64,000 nt of DNA from Lactarius indigo. Lineage: Eukaryota; Basidiomycota; Agaricomycetes; Russulales; Russulaceae. The DNA is taken from positions 310,001 to 374,000 of the forward strand of contig JAFKAC010000037.1 in the NCBI GenBank assembly GCA_025766275.1. The letters run 5' to 3'. Position 1 is the first letter of the stretch, and each line of letters begins with the position of its first letter. Positions 1 to 9,480 of the stretch are shown one piece after another. The notes under the pieces were generated by a model that worked only from the letters and a program-made list of their open reading frames with translations, did not search any database and was not told where the DNA came from. The translations under genes were made by a program, and so were the position numbers.

Positions 1-31
1 TACGATTTTATTGTTGAACCAATCATTGCAG

Positions 32-2547
32 TCTCGGATCCCAAAGGGTGCGCGTCCGTTGTGCTTCATCCTCTATGCGGATAAGTCGAAGCTGTCAAGT
101 TTCGGCACAGAAATGGCCTACCCAGTGATCGCACGCTGCGCGAATCTACCAGTTGAGATTCGGAATAGCAACAGCACTGGTGGTGGCCGCGTTATCGGAT
201 GGTTGCCGATTGTAAGTTTTCTCGCAGACTCAGATAGGAGATATCTAATGTTGTACTGCACTTATTCTAGGTCCCGGAAAATCCAGAGGACTCTAAGGAG
301 ACGGCATTCGTCAACTTCAAACGCGAGGTCTGGCATCGCGCGTTCCGTCGCATAATCGAATCCATCATCGAGAAATCTAAGACGGGTTGCTGGCTTCGGT
401 GTGCCGATGGCACTGACCAATTATTTTACCCTGGCATCATCATATTATCTGCCGACTATGAAGAACAGTAAGTACTTTATTCTATCACCGCCTGAATCGG
501 CTGACCCCAATGTATTAGATGCATTATGTCTCTTATCCGGGGCACTCGCGGCAAACGGCCCTGCCCGGTTTGTTTGGTCCCCGACGACGAGCTCACTGAC
601 ATTACAAGGACTTGGCCGTTGAGGTCAACGGCAGAGATGCAGAAAATCATCGTACGTGGGCGCACCCTCCCCAAGAACGTTCGCGAGAAACTTCTCATTG
701 GACATGGGCTTCGTGATATTGATGTGAGTCTCATTGATTATTTCCTCTAATAATCATGCGTAACTATGAGTTCAGAACGTGTTCTGGCTTGTCAACAATT
801 CGGACCCATATCGCGCGCTGTCCTTCGACAGGCTTCATTCAAACAATACTGGCCTATTCGGGCACCATTTGTGGCGGGAGTTCAAGGCTTTGGCTCAAAC
901 ATGGGGCGGCGCAGCGTCGAAAGTCGATCAACAGTAAGATATTTCCCGTCTTATCCAAGTCGATGTCCAAGTGCTTTATTCCTTCAGATTTGATCTCGCG
1001 CCTCGCTGGCGTGGCCTACATCACTTCCCTGCAGTGATGAAGGTGTCTTTCACGGATGGCACAAAGTTCGAGGATATATCCAAGGTGCGTCAACTATATG
1101 TGGCTTCATCGCGTCAACTGATTGACTCTGAATCGTCGGAATCACCCCAGGTTGTGGTCTTTGCCGCACATAATGTTATTCCGCAGGACAGCAAGAAAGG
1201 GTGGCAATTACTATATTGTCTACGAAGCCTGTCCATCTTAGATTTGCTCTTATCTCTCGAGGCACACACGGAGAAGACGATTCTCGCTGGGCGGAACGAA
1301 CTGAAGAAGTTTGCTGACTTCATGGAGGTACTCGTTTTTTCTTTTTTCGATGACTCCGCGGTATTGATCTACATAATAGAACTATATTCTACTATTTTCG
1401 GGATCGGCGGAAGAAGATAATGAGAAAGTCAAAGACTGGAACTTCCCTAAGATGCACGCGTTGGTCCACGGCTTCGACGATATCGAAGCGAAAGGTGCCT
1501 CACGCAATTACAACACGAAACCGAACGAGAAATTTCACGGCCCCCTCAGGAAGCTGTACTTGAATCGGACCAATTTCAAGAACGTTGTACCTCAGGTCAG
1601 TCGCATACATTATCTTTATAGTTTATTTCTGACAATTACCATTTAACATAGATCTTGAGGTACGATCATTTTGCGTTTATTTCAGCGCTAATCCGGGACC
1701 AAATCGACGAACTCGATGCGGCGGCTTCATGTCATGTGCAGACGTTGGACGACGACGACGACGTGGAGGACGCTTTGGGGAGCACACAAGAACAAGATAT
1801 TGGTCCCTCCCTTGGACCCACATTGACAGTACATGATGGCTCATCGCATCAAGGGAGAAGTACGACGTTCGATGCCGGGGCCGTTGTCCTGCGGTCGCAA
1901 CAGCCCCCAGTTACATTAAAAACTCTTGAAGGCACTAACGCTGAAAATCCGACTTTCAGAAACTTCCGTGCGAGACTCGCGACTTGGTTGACTGTTGTTC
2001 TACCCCAGTATAATTTCAGTTTCGCACCAGGCTGTACGCGCGTTGAATTTCAGGACGATGACAAGGTGAGTTTCGCATCTGATCTGGTATTTTGGCTCAT
2101 TAGCTTTTTAAGATAACGGAATACAGGTCGATGAAAGTATGCTATGAATCGAAGGTCGACTGGGAACAATATCTGGACTACCTGTATTGTAGTCCTAACT
2201 TCCATGGCCGCAAGAGATACGACTTCGTGATTCTCATGACAACAGAGGGGTTCATTTTTGCGGAACTCAAGTTTATATTTACCGTTTCAGTCGCAGAGGA
2301 CAAATACCCTATTTGCCTGGTGTGTCCCCTTGACGCATCCACGGGCCCACCGCGGGCGAAGGAAAAGGATTTGAGGCTTCGTCGTCTTCGTGCGAGGCGA
2401 TCAACGGAGTTCTTTTTTGCCCAATCAATTGTGCGCGGTGCTCCACTCATTCAGGACTTCAACAAGCATGGCGACTACCTTGTGATGGATGTCGTTGACC
2501 ACACCGGCGACCTGTTCATCCGTTGCAACGAAATATTTGGATGGTAA
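32..2547 (+). CDS. Plavaka-type transposase, 5' truncated by window edge
   Basis: This is the C-terminal part of a fungal Plavaka (CACTA/CMC-like) transposase, which acts in the nucleus to cut and join its DNA element. The first exon visible starts after an acceptor at 30-31. About eight exons splice in one frame. Family blocks seen are LYADKSKLSSFGT, YPVIARCANLP, GGGRVIGWLPIVPE, CPVCLVP (a Cys pair), DPYRALSFDRLH, RWRGLHHF, FTDGTKFEDISK, HTEKTI.AGR, NYNTKPNEKFHGPLRK, and a C-terminal MKVCYESKVDW...YDFVILMTTEGFIF segment before the stop at 2547. Introns are short (about 45-70 bases) with GT-AG ends, and the last acceptor is TTTTTAAG near 2114. No stop or frameshift interrupts the exons, so this copy may still be active if its 5' part is whole. 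The element ends were not identified. The family assignment comes from remembered motif order, not a search. Confidence 0.85.
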
Positions 2548-3247
2548 TGTATTCGCGTTTCTACATCTGGTTTATTTTGACTTATTTGGGATTACCGATT
2601 GATCAGCGTCTGGGACTGATGCGCGGGGTAAGACACATTTATGAGTTTTATCTTCCCTCTGGCTGATGCCTTTGTCGTGGCAGGCCCTCGTTGTTGCTTC
2701 AGATGTTTGCTTGTTCCGAATTGAAGTTGCATTGACAACCCCCTGACATTAACGACAATTGAAACGACGTGAGTAGTTGCCGCAGCGAACATGGGACCAG
2801 CCGCCGCCAGAGGTTTCTCCAACGGTAAGCCGAAGCCCAAAATGCGTACGTAGAACGCGATACAAGGTACCGCCTTGCGCCTGCTGGCATCTATTGCAAA
2901 CGGGGGTCCTCGCTGACCATCACTGTGCTCAACGTGCCCAAAGGCTGCATGACGCACACCCAGAATACGCATCGCACAGGTTCACCCCGCTCCCTGCCCT
3001 CCGGAGTCGGAAAGCGCATAAGGGTGTAAACGCGTGCGTATTCCGTGCCGACGATTCAAGTTTATAGACATAATATGTTCCTACTAAATCAGCCCCACCT
3101 CACACCTTCAGCCCCCTCTGGACCCCCGCGAGCGCTGCATATGTAGGTCGAACGCTTGGTTGACTGATAGTGCACCAACGATCGCGCAAGGACTACATCA
3201 AAACCAGATATCAATATCAGCGCAGGGAGACTCACTTTGTTTTTTTT
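2548..3247. other. no supported gene; 3' flank of the transposase
   Basis: About 700 bases follow the transposase stop. Short open frames exist on both strands (longest about 126 codons on minus, 2592-2972), but none shows family motifs or a spliced continuation. The stretch probably includes the subterminal part of the Plavaka element. I did not find a clear inverted repeat, because the other end of the element lies outside the window. Confidence 0.5.
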
Positions 3248-3534
3248 TCAGTACTGCGAACGGTTGCGAACACAAAACGAACACCCGCAAGGATCGTCAG
3301 GCGGCGGCGAGGGGGCGACGACGACGATGGAAGGGGCAGGGGAAGACGGCGCCGGCGAGGGGGCGGCCGCGACGGCAGCGTCGACGACTTGGCCAGACTC
3401 TAAGTGTAAGTTTTTTTTTTTTAGCTGCATCCTCTCCCTGCCAAAGGGTACTTACCGACGTCAGGCTTGACGCGCTTCTGCGGGTTGGTCGGATTCTGGT
3501 CGTTCTTTCGCTTGTTGGAAGTAGTCGGATGCAT
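3248..3534 (-). CDS. small hypothetical protein, two exons
   Basis: A minus-strand ATG at 3534 opens an Asn/Lys-rich exon (3456-3534). It ends at a good donor (GTAAGT) and joins in frame to 3248-3399 through a pyrimidine-rich, poly-T-bearing intron with acceptor TTAG. The product would be 76 residues: a basic, polar N-terminal third (KRKNDQNPTNPQKRVKPDV), then an Ala/Pro/Ser-rich middle, ending with a CxCxxC-like cysteine cluster (CGCSFC). I do not recognise it. The low-complexity middle and small size mean it could be a relic or a chance frame in GC-rich DNA. The clean splice is the main support. Confidence 0.3.
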
Positions 3535-3771
3535 GACGATGACGGATAGTTGTCAATGGATTCAGATGTTCGAGTGCCGCGCGCGGCGTTGTTTCGAGCG
3601 TTTGCGTACACGTAACAACGCCCCCAAACACAGTGCCAACGTACGTGCTCCCTTACTCACAAAATTTCTCTTTTTTTTTTTTATTATCGAATATATGCTA
3701 TCTCAACGCCAGCAGCGGTCGCAGGTGGAGCAGGACATGCTGGTAAACACGTTGTAATCATGTGACGTTCC

Positions 3772-3935
3772 CTTATAATTGTATATAATAATAGACCTTT
3801 CTCGTAATATTTTATAATTACGAATAACGCCTTCTAATTTGTTTTTAAAACCTTTATATAAGCCAAAAACGCTTTATAATTCACCTTAAAAGGGCAATTA
3901 TAAGTCGGACCGATTATAAGGCGGTCCGGAATTTT
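3772..3935. repeat. AT-rich TTATAA-repeat block with hairpin (MITE-like)
   Basis: This 160-base AT-rich island carries TTATAA-type hexamers at about 3773, 3813, 3872, 3898 and 3914. CTTATAATTG at 3772-3781 is matched by its reverse complement CAATTATAAG at 3895-3904, so the ends form a 10-bp inverted repeat. A hairpin with a 7-bp stem (CGGACCG at 3906-3912, CGGTCCG at 3922-3928) and a 9-base loop follows. It sits immediately before the point where homology to the 7TM gene family begins (3949), so it may mark the insertion or breakpoint that removed that gene's 5' part. Nothing here codes. Confidence 0.4.
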
Positions 3936-3948
3936 GCGACAATACTCA

Positions 3949-4357
3949 CAAGCCGCTGTTCACTTGGCAGTAAGTGTTGCGTCTGAATTTAGGACCGAAA
4001 CTGATAACACGTCAGGGAATGTACCCGGCAATTGTCGTCATACTCGTCAACCGAGAAGTATCAATGGACAAGACGGTGTTCAATTCAACGCTCCCCATAA
4101 CGGCCATAACCATCACCGACTTACAACAAGCCACCCAGTTCGGAGCCAGTCGTGCCGCCTCTCACCAAGTCAAGTCACTCTCCACGCTCATGACGAGCCT
4201 CCAATTTGCAGCTACGATGGGGTCCCATCCTACACGAAATTCTCTCGACCCAACCGAGTCGTTGTTGCAGGACTCCCCGGCCCCCAATTCGAGCCCAGAA
4301 TCCAGCGTTGACCCAGAGATCCAGTCAGACACCGCTACTGTAGCATCCGAGTTGTAA
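3949..4357 (+). pseudogene. 3' relic of the 7TM gene family (last exons only)
   Basis: This is the end of the seventh exon (CAAGCCGCTGTTCACTTGGCA) and its following intron, then the terminal exon coding GMYPAIVVILVNREVSMDK and a Ser/Asp-rich tail to the stop at 4357. It matches the 3' ends of the complete family members at 11.2, 14.3 and 22.5 kb. Exons 1-6 are absent; the AT-rich block at 3772-3935 takes their place. The terminal exon is still open, so the truncation looks fairly recent. Confidence 0.8.
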
Positions 4358-4546
4358 CCTTGATCCTGTTCTGATCCCGAGCTTGATCCCTGATTTTGAT
4401 CCCCTTGATCGTGACTGAGGGTGACATCCAGTCAAAGTCGCTGGCTAAGCGACAGTATGCGTTGTCACGATCAAGGTCGCGGCCATCAATCAAGGTGCAT
4501 TGGTCTAGCTAACATTCTGCATACCAACAAAACACAGTCGTGATAA
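4358..4546. repeat. duplicated intergenic block of the 7TM unit
   Basis: Non-coding sequence full of CTTGATCC/TGATCC runs, then a block (about 4441-4515) with CTAAGCGACAG, CATCAATCAAGG and GCATTGGTCTAG. The same block, in the same order, precedes 7TM loci at about 9046-9132, 10687-10760 and 13836-13916. It is therefore part of the segment that was duplicated with the genes, and may contain their promoter. Confidence 0.6.
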
Positions 4547-5300
4547 TTTTTTTTTAAAAAAAAACCATCTGTGAGTTAATGTATTCCGGGACAGTATGAC
4601 CACAAGGCCAATCACCACATTTGGAAAGCGTGGCTTCAGGTTGCAACTACGTGAGTAACAAAGTCGGTCCTCGGAGTACGAGGGCGCGAAATGGTGGGTC
4701 CATCCCAGAGGGGCCCAGAGTGGCGTGTGGTGACGAAAGAAATAATAACGACGGGCATCCGTCAAGAAGAAGCATAGTTCGTCCGTCGCAGTAAGACGAA
4801 AGGAGAAAGGCCACGGGGTGGACTGCCAGGGCCTAGGCAAGATCGTTAGTAAGTCCAATTTCAGGTTTGGAAGCCAGCCGTGCGTGTGTGATGCACTTCA
4901 TGAAGAGAAGCATCGTGTCTGTGTTCTTAAAGAAGTTGGATACTGGGGCGCCGGGGCGCATGATCATGACCCCCTGTTCCCTGTTGATGTGGGACAAGCG
5001 GGGACAGTGGCAAAAGAGATGAAGGAAGTTGCGGTGCGGTTGGGCCCATGGACGCGCGGCCTCCTTTGGTGGTTTGCGGAAGTGTAGGGTGTAGTCCACA
5101 GTGAAAGCATGCTCAACGTCAAGTTTGGAGGGCAGCCAAGGCGGCGTGGCTGTACCCATGTTTGTTTACATGGGAATGACGTGGCGTCTTGTAGCCGTAA
5201 TCCGTGCGCGGTATGATTACGGCCGTCAGGTGGGTGATGGCGAAGTTCAACGTTCGGCGCACCTTCCACTAGTACCGGGAACGAAACTCCCATGGCCTGT
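4547..5300 (-). mobile_element. probable 3' remnant of a non-LTR (LINE) retrotransposon
   Basis: Compared with the paralogous flank at 10.7-10.9 kb, about 750 bases are extra here. On the minus strand the insert reads as broken frames that together resemble the C-terminal zinc-knuckle region found after RNase H in fungal LINE reverse transcriptases (HLFCHCPRLSHINREQ followed by an aromatic-rich helix). Frames shift between pieces, so it is dead. At the minus-strand 3' end lies an oligo-T/oligo-A run (4547-4564), reminiscent of a poly(A) tail. The family call rests on a short motif and is tentative; the extra-segment comparison is by eye. Confidence 0.4.
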
Positions 5301-5994
5301 AAACCCCTCTCATAAAATCTACTCGGGTCACGGTCTTACCAACTCCTCCATGCTGTTTATTGTCGGTAGGCCCTAGCAACACTAATCACTGACACAGTCG
5401 ACGACGTGGGACGCCCGGTGCACCGCACAGCAGGAGGAGCACCAATATATTGCCACCGTATCTTGTATCATTTACTCACAGATGGGAAGCCGTGAGCTGT
5501 CATCGAGTCGGCACTTCAGCCCCAGGATATTTGAGAGAAATGCCAGTAGCCACAAGTCGAGCCACTAGTGCAGTCGCCTACCCTACGCCATCATGCCTCA
5601 GGCGTCGAGGTGATTGAAGACGAGACGTGAGTTAGCGTGTCAGGATGTTGTCACGGACAAGCCGCTGTGGAGGAATGGACACTCTCGCCCATTTCCACAC
5701 GTGCTTGTCTCTCACAGTCTTGCTCACAGTCGTCTGGCACGCCAACCTAGTTGGTGTTCTGCCCTTGGATTACTGGCAAACTGATTTGAAACATTGCGAA
5801 TGCATTTGATGACAGGATCAAGTCGTATTTTCTCGAGTCCACTGGACTCCTGGCTGTCCTGGCTATACGATACGCTGGCTGCCACGGGTTCAATGTAGGA
5901 TAAATAAGGAAGGTGAACAACTCGATCGTGTGAACCATCGATCGAGGATGGATCGGTCAACTATTCTCGCGTTTCCTGAACTCCGTCACTCCAA
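5301..5994. other. no gene; relic of a 7TM-unit promoter plus unassigned DNA
   Basis: The first 250 bases resemble the region just upstream of the complete 7TM genes (for example ACCGTATCTTGTATCAT against ACCATATCTTGGATCAT near 11,000), but no 7TM first exon follows. The remainder up to the GTPase start shows no recognised feature. Confidence 0.45.
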
Positions 5995-6906
5995 ATGCAC
6001 ATGCAACAACCCTGTCTTCAAATTCCAATGTTCCCATTCCGAGTCCTTATTGTAGGAAGGGCAAATTCAGGAAAGACGTCCATCTTACAAAGTGTCTGCA
6101 ACACAACGGAGAGCCCTATTGTTTATCGCCGAAATTATCGGGGAAAAGAGAAGGTACAAGCATTTTGTCTGGAGGCTGATCTCATTGCGGACCAGGTTAC
6201 CCTTGACCCGTCTATGGATGTCAGTGGAAATAATACTTCTCTTCTGTTGCCTCTAAATGTGCAGCCAGCGAAGCGAGCAAAGGATCGACGACGAACTTAT
6301 GTTCTCCAATCACATGGGTTATGTCTTCCATGATTCTCGTGGGATTGAGTCAGGCAGCGCAGAAGAACCTGAGATTTTTCAGGAATTCATCCGACGCAAA
6401 TGTGGAGAAAGCCAACTGCAAGACAGATTGCATGCGATATGGTTGGACTCTTCCACGTTCGCGCGTTCATGATCATGGCAACTGACGGACATATTTTGAG
6501 GTACTGCATCCCAATGGACAACCAACGACCACAGCTCGATCTTAAATATTTCAAAGACATTTGTCCTGACAAGAATGGTGCGTGGTTTCGAATGTTCGTG
6601 GCTGTATTTAACACAGTAGTTCCAAGTGCCTGTCATTGCTGTGTTTACTAAGTACGACCAATTCCGCCGAGATATCCAAATCCATTTAGAGGACTTCGGA
6701 AACCCAGACGACAATGTGTCTGATGTGACGGAGAAACTATTTCAAGAGCACTACCTGCGTCCCCTTGGTGATGATGTTAAATTCGTGCGATTAGAAAGTG
6801 GGTCCAGAATTGACAGCTGGTTTTACGCGCTGAAATTTCTTCGGTAGAAATGCACTGGAAAAATAGGCACTGCAGTGAACTTATTGAGACGACGGCAATG
6901 GCCTTA

Positions 6907-6934
6907 CAGCTGGTTCCATATCGATTGTCCCCTG
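6907..6934 (+). repeat. left terminal inverted repeat, 28 bp
   Basis: Perfect reverse complement of 8631-8658. It starts CAGCTGGTTCC and ends GTCCCCTG. A TA dinucleotide precedes it at 6905-6906. Confidence 0.95.
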
Positions 6935-8630
6935 CCATTTTGAGAACACAGTCGGACACCCAAAACTCGAGAGCGGGATTCATAATTAAGTCAAGGAAGA
7001 AATCCTCAGGAAATCAGGTTATACTGCAGAATTAGGGTTATAGAATACCTATCTCGTAACAATCAGGGTTATGGAATGGTTATCTGTTTTGCTATGCTCG
7101 GCACGTCTCAGTGCTGGCGTCCCTTCCAAGTCCCCGGATGCATTTTCGCCAGCACATCTCCAACGGTGTCACCAGCTTCCAGGTTGCAGAACAGCCACTA
7201 CAGCCACTAGTCGCTGCACTCAGGCTGTCTCCGGTCTACAGCACCTCATCCCAACATCCGTACACGAGCCCCCACCAGGAGGTCCACTGACACATTCTCA
7301 GATGCACAGCCGTGTGACACACACCCCCACTTCAGCAACTACCCGTACCCCACCTGCATGCTGCGGCACAGCCCGCAGTCAACGTTTCCCCCAGTTTGTA
7401 CCCTGGAAGCTTAGTGCAGTTCCGGCAGCGCTGCCAGTCCTTGTGCCTGGGCATGTCACATGGGTTTGGTGCATATTCGAGCACTTTTCGTGGATCCCGA
7501 GCCTGAGCCTGGCTGGTGCGCTGGTAAATGAGGCATTGGTGGTGATGACATCAGGGGCAGTGAAGTAGGTCACATTGTAGCAGCCTAAACAATTCATGTC
7601 GTAGATGGTGGTGACCATAACAGGAACGACGACTTATTACAACGACAAAGCGAGCTCCAGTCCTCAACATCACCACGTCCTATCCCTCGTGGCAGCTCTC
7701 ACCGCTGTACACAATCACCCCTCCCTGGTCTTCGAAACCTCAACATCTAAAACAAGTTTGCCACCCATTACCTCTTTGCAACGACAGCACAACTACAGGG
7801 ACACTGCTTGTACGTCTCGTCTTGGTTTCTTTCCCTTCGCATTCTCAATCAATTCTGATAGTATCCTTTCTAGCAGCTATCCACCCTCCTAGCAGGTCTG
7901 AGGCGGAGTGAGGAACGAGCACAGGCTAGAGCATAGTCTTTGTGCGAGCGTGGAGGGCGGCACGTGGCCCATCCCTTTCTTCCATGCCACCCTGTCTGTC
8001 CATTTCCTCAACCGGCTCAAAAAACCGTAACTCTTTTGTTTTCGCCCGCCCGCCAGTCCCTAGAAGTAAAAACCGCCAAAGGATCAATGAAGAAGCGGTT
8101 TTTTCTTGCGCATTAGCACGCTCTGGAGGCTTCCACCAGCCCGTTGCAGCCTCGACTCAGACACAAACCACCAAGTTTTGATTGAGAAGCACTTTGTGCT
8201 TCCGCCCGGTCTCTACTAGCCCATGTACTCTCGTATTTAATCGTTTACCGCCCCGCATTCCCTTTCGCTTTTAGTTGTTCCTAGCACGCCTGCTTGTTCC
8301 CTAATCATAATGTTTTTTCTTCGTGCCCTCTCCTGTACAGTTCATGCCGAACGTTCATGTTACCCCCTTACTCTCGTCTGGCATTGCATCCTCAGTAAGC
8401 CAAGGTAAGTGACCCACAAAGACGTTCGCGTTCCTCCTTTCGACGCGTTGAGTGTATCATTAGTAAGTTCATTGGTAATCGGTGCCTTGAAAAATCCAGC
8501 GCTTGAGAGCGATAAGTCGATGATATAAATCTTTTTTTAATTACTACAATTAATTTCTGTGCGAAAAAAAAACTCGGCAAGGTGGCGGAGATACCCATTC
8601 AAACCTCGCCTATGTCCAAAAAACGGTCAC

Positions 8631-8658
8631 CAGGGGACAATCGATATGGAACCAGCTG
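8631..8658 (-). repeat. right terminal inverted repeat, 28 bp
   Basis: Perfect reverse complement of 6907-6934. It is followed by TA at 8659-8660, after which the interrupted GTPase exon resumes. Confidence 0.95.
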
Positions 8659-8861
8659 TAAATGAGGATGTCGTCGCATTGATGTTTTTAGCCGCGCAGA
8701 GGGATGATTTAGGACTCAGTGCTGAGACAGTTTGGAACTGGTGACGCTCACTTGTCGGGATTTTTCCTCCCCAAATCCTCCACCTATGCATATCTTTGGA
8801 GAGACGCGCACAGGAACACAAACGCTCGGCAGGAAGGAGAATCTGGGAATACAAATACATA

Positions 8862-9173
8862 CTAGCAGATTAAGCTGAGGCTAACTTGGCTATATAGTTG
8901 CACACTCTATACCTCACCGTTACCACTAGTCATCGGTTATTGGCTTACCTGTCATTTCCATGATGTCGAACAGGCAGATTTCTCACTTTGTTGTGATCGG
9001 CAAGGCGCTCGGCGCTTGATTTGGCGCGCGACTTGCGGTTGTCTCGATGACTAAGCGAGAACCAGTAAGTTGAGACGTTACGGTCATGATCATGCATCAT
9101 GCACCCATGAATCAAGATGTACTGGTCTGAGGCCACCGCTGCTAACGTCATACGTGTCAAGAGCTCGCTTTGT
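8862..9173. repeat. duplicated intergenic block of the 7TM unit
   Basis: Parallels 13,670-13,920 in order and wording: TTACCTGTCA..TTCC.TGATGTC, GATGACTAAGC, GTTACGGTCATGATCA, then a CACTGGTCTG-like end. Here it leads directly into the last exons of a 7TM gene, so the body of the gene has been deleted between promoter region and tail. Confidence 0.65.
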
Positions 9174-9480
9174 ACTTGGGAGTTTATGCAATGTTTATGC
9201 TTGCAAACCGCTGTTGACTTGGCAGTAAGTGTTGCGTGACATGCGTCCGAATTTAGGACCGAAATTGATGGCATGTCAGGGAATCCACCCGGCAGTTGTC
9301 TCATACTCATCAGCTGAGAATCGTCTATGGGAAAGACACCATTTAATTCCACGTTATCTACAGCCATTGTCGACTTACATTAAGCCTCCTCCCAGTTCAG
9401 AGCCAGTCGTTCCTCTGCCAGCCAAACCAAGTCCACGCCCATGGAAAGCCTTCAATTTTCAGCCGCGATGGGGCCCCATT
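9174..9480 (+). pseudogene. degenerate 3' relic of the 7TM gene family
   Basis: ACTTGGGAGTTTATG..GCAAACCGCTGTTGACTTGGCA corresponds to the end of exon 7. It is followed by the conserved intron start GTAAGTGTTGCGT and a decayed terminal exon (GGAATCCACCCGGCAGTTGTC). Small deletions have put the terminal exon out of frame. No earlier exon is present. Confidence 0.7.

Larger units (their letters stand above)
6907..8658. mobile_element. 1,752-bp TIR DNA transposon, TA target duplication (Tc1/mariner-like, non-autonomous)
   Basis: The left end starts CAGCTGGTTCCATATCGATT and the right end is its exact reverse complement. The perfect inverted repeats are 28 bp (6907-6934 and 8631-8658). TA flanks both sides (6905-6906 and 8659-8660), the target duplication expected of Tc1/mariner-type elements. 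The insertion lies in the coding exon of a GTPase gene, whose reading frame is restored exactly when the element plus one TA is removed. No long frame with DDE/D transposase motifs is visible inside, so it is most likely a non-autonomous derivative. A short imperfect tandem repeat (GGGTTATAGAAT / GGGTTATGGAAT, 7034-7078) lies near the left end. The superfamily is inferred from the TA duplication and CAG ends only. Confidence 0.88.
5995..8744 (+). pseudogene. P-loop GTPase gene split by a TIR transposon
   Basis: This is a basidiomycete G-domain protein of unknown cellular role that would bind and hydrolyse GTP. Seven coding blocks join in frame: 5995-6153, 6196-6219, 6269-6441, 6501-6577, 6627-6797, 6848-6906 and 8661-8744, giving 248 residues. 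G1/P-loop is GRANSGKTS, G3 is DSRG and G4 is TKYD. The final exon is interrupted after TTA at 6906 by the element 6907-8658. Removing the element and one copy of the duplicated TA restores the family's C-terminal tail (NEDVVALMFLAAQRDD) with no shift. In the present allele, translation runs into the element and stops at about 7035, replacing the last 28 residues with 42 unrelated ones. The G motifs remain, so a truncated protein might fold. The start is the first ATG giving the P-loop frame; an upstream exon is possible. One donor (GTTGGA at 6442) is weak. Confidence 0.85.

Noticed and set aside
7071..7892. Open frames of 165 and 95 codons inside the TIR element as a transposase
   Set aside because: No DDE/D motif, helix-turn-helix or splice continuation is visible. 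Composition is low-complexity Ser/Thr/Pro, so the element is called non-autonomous.
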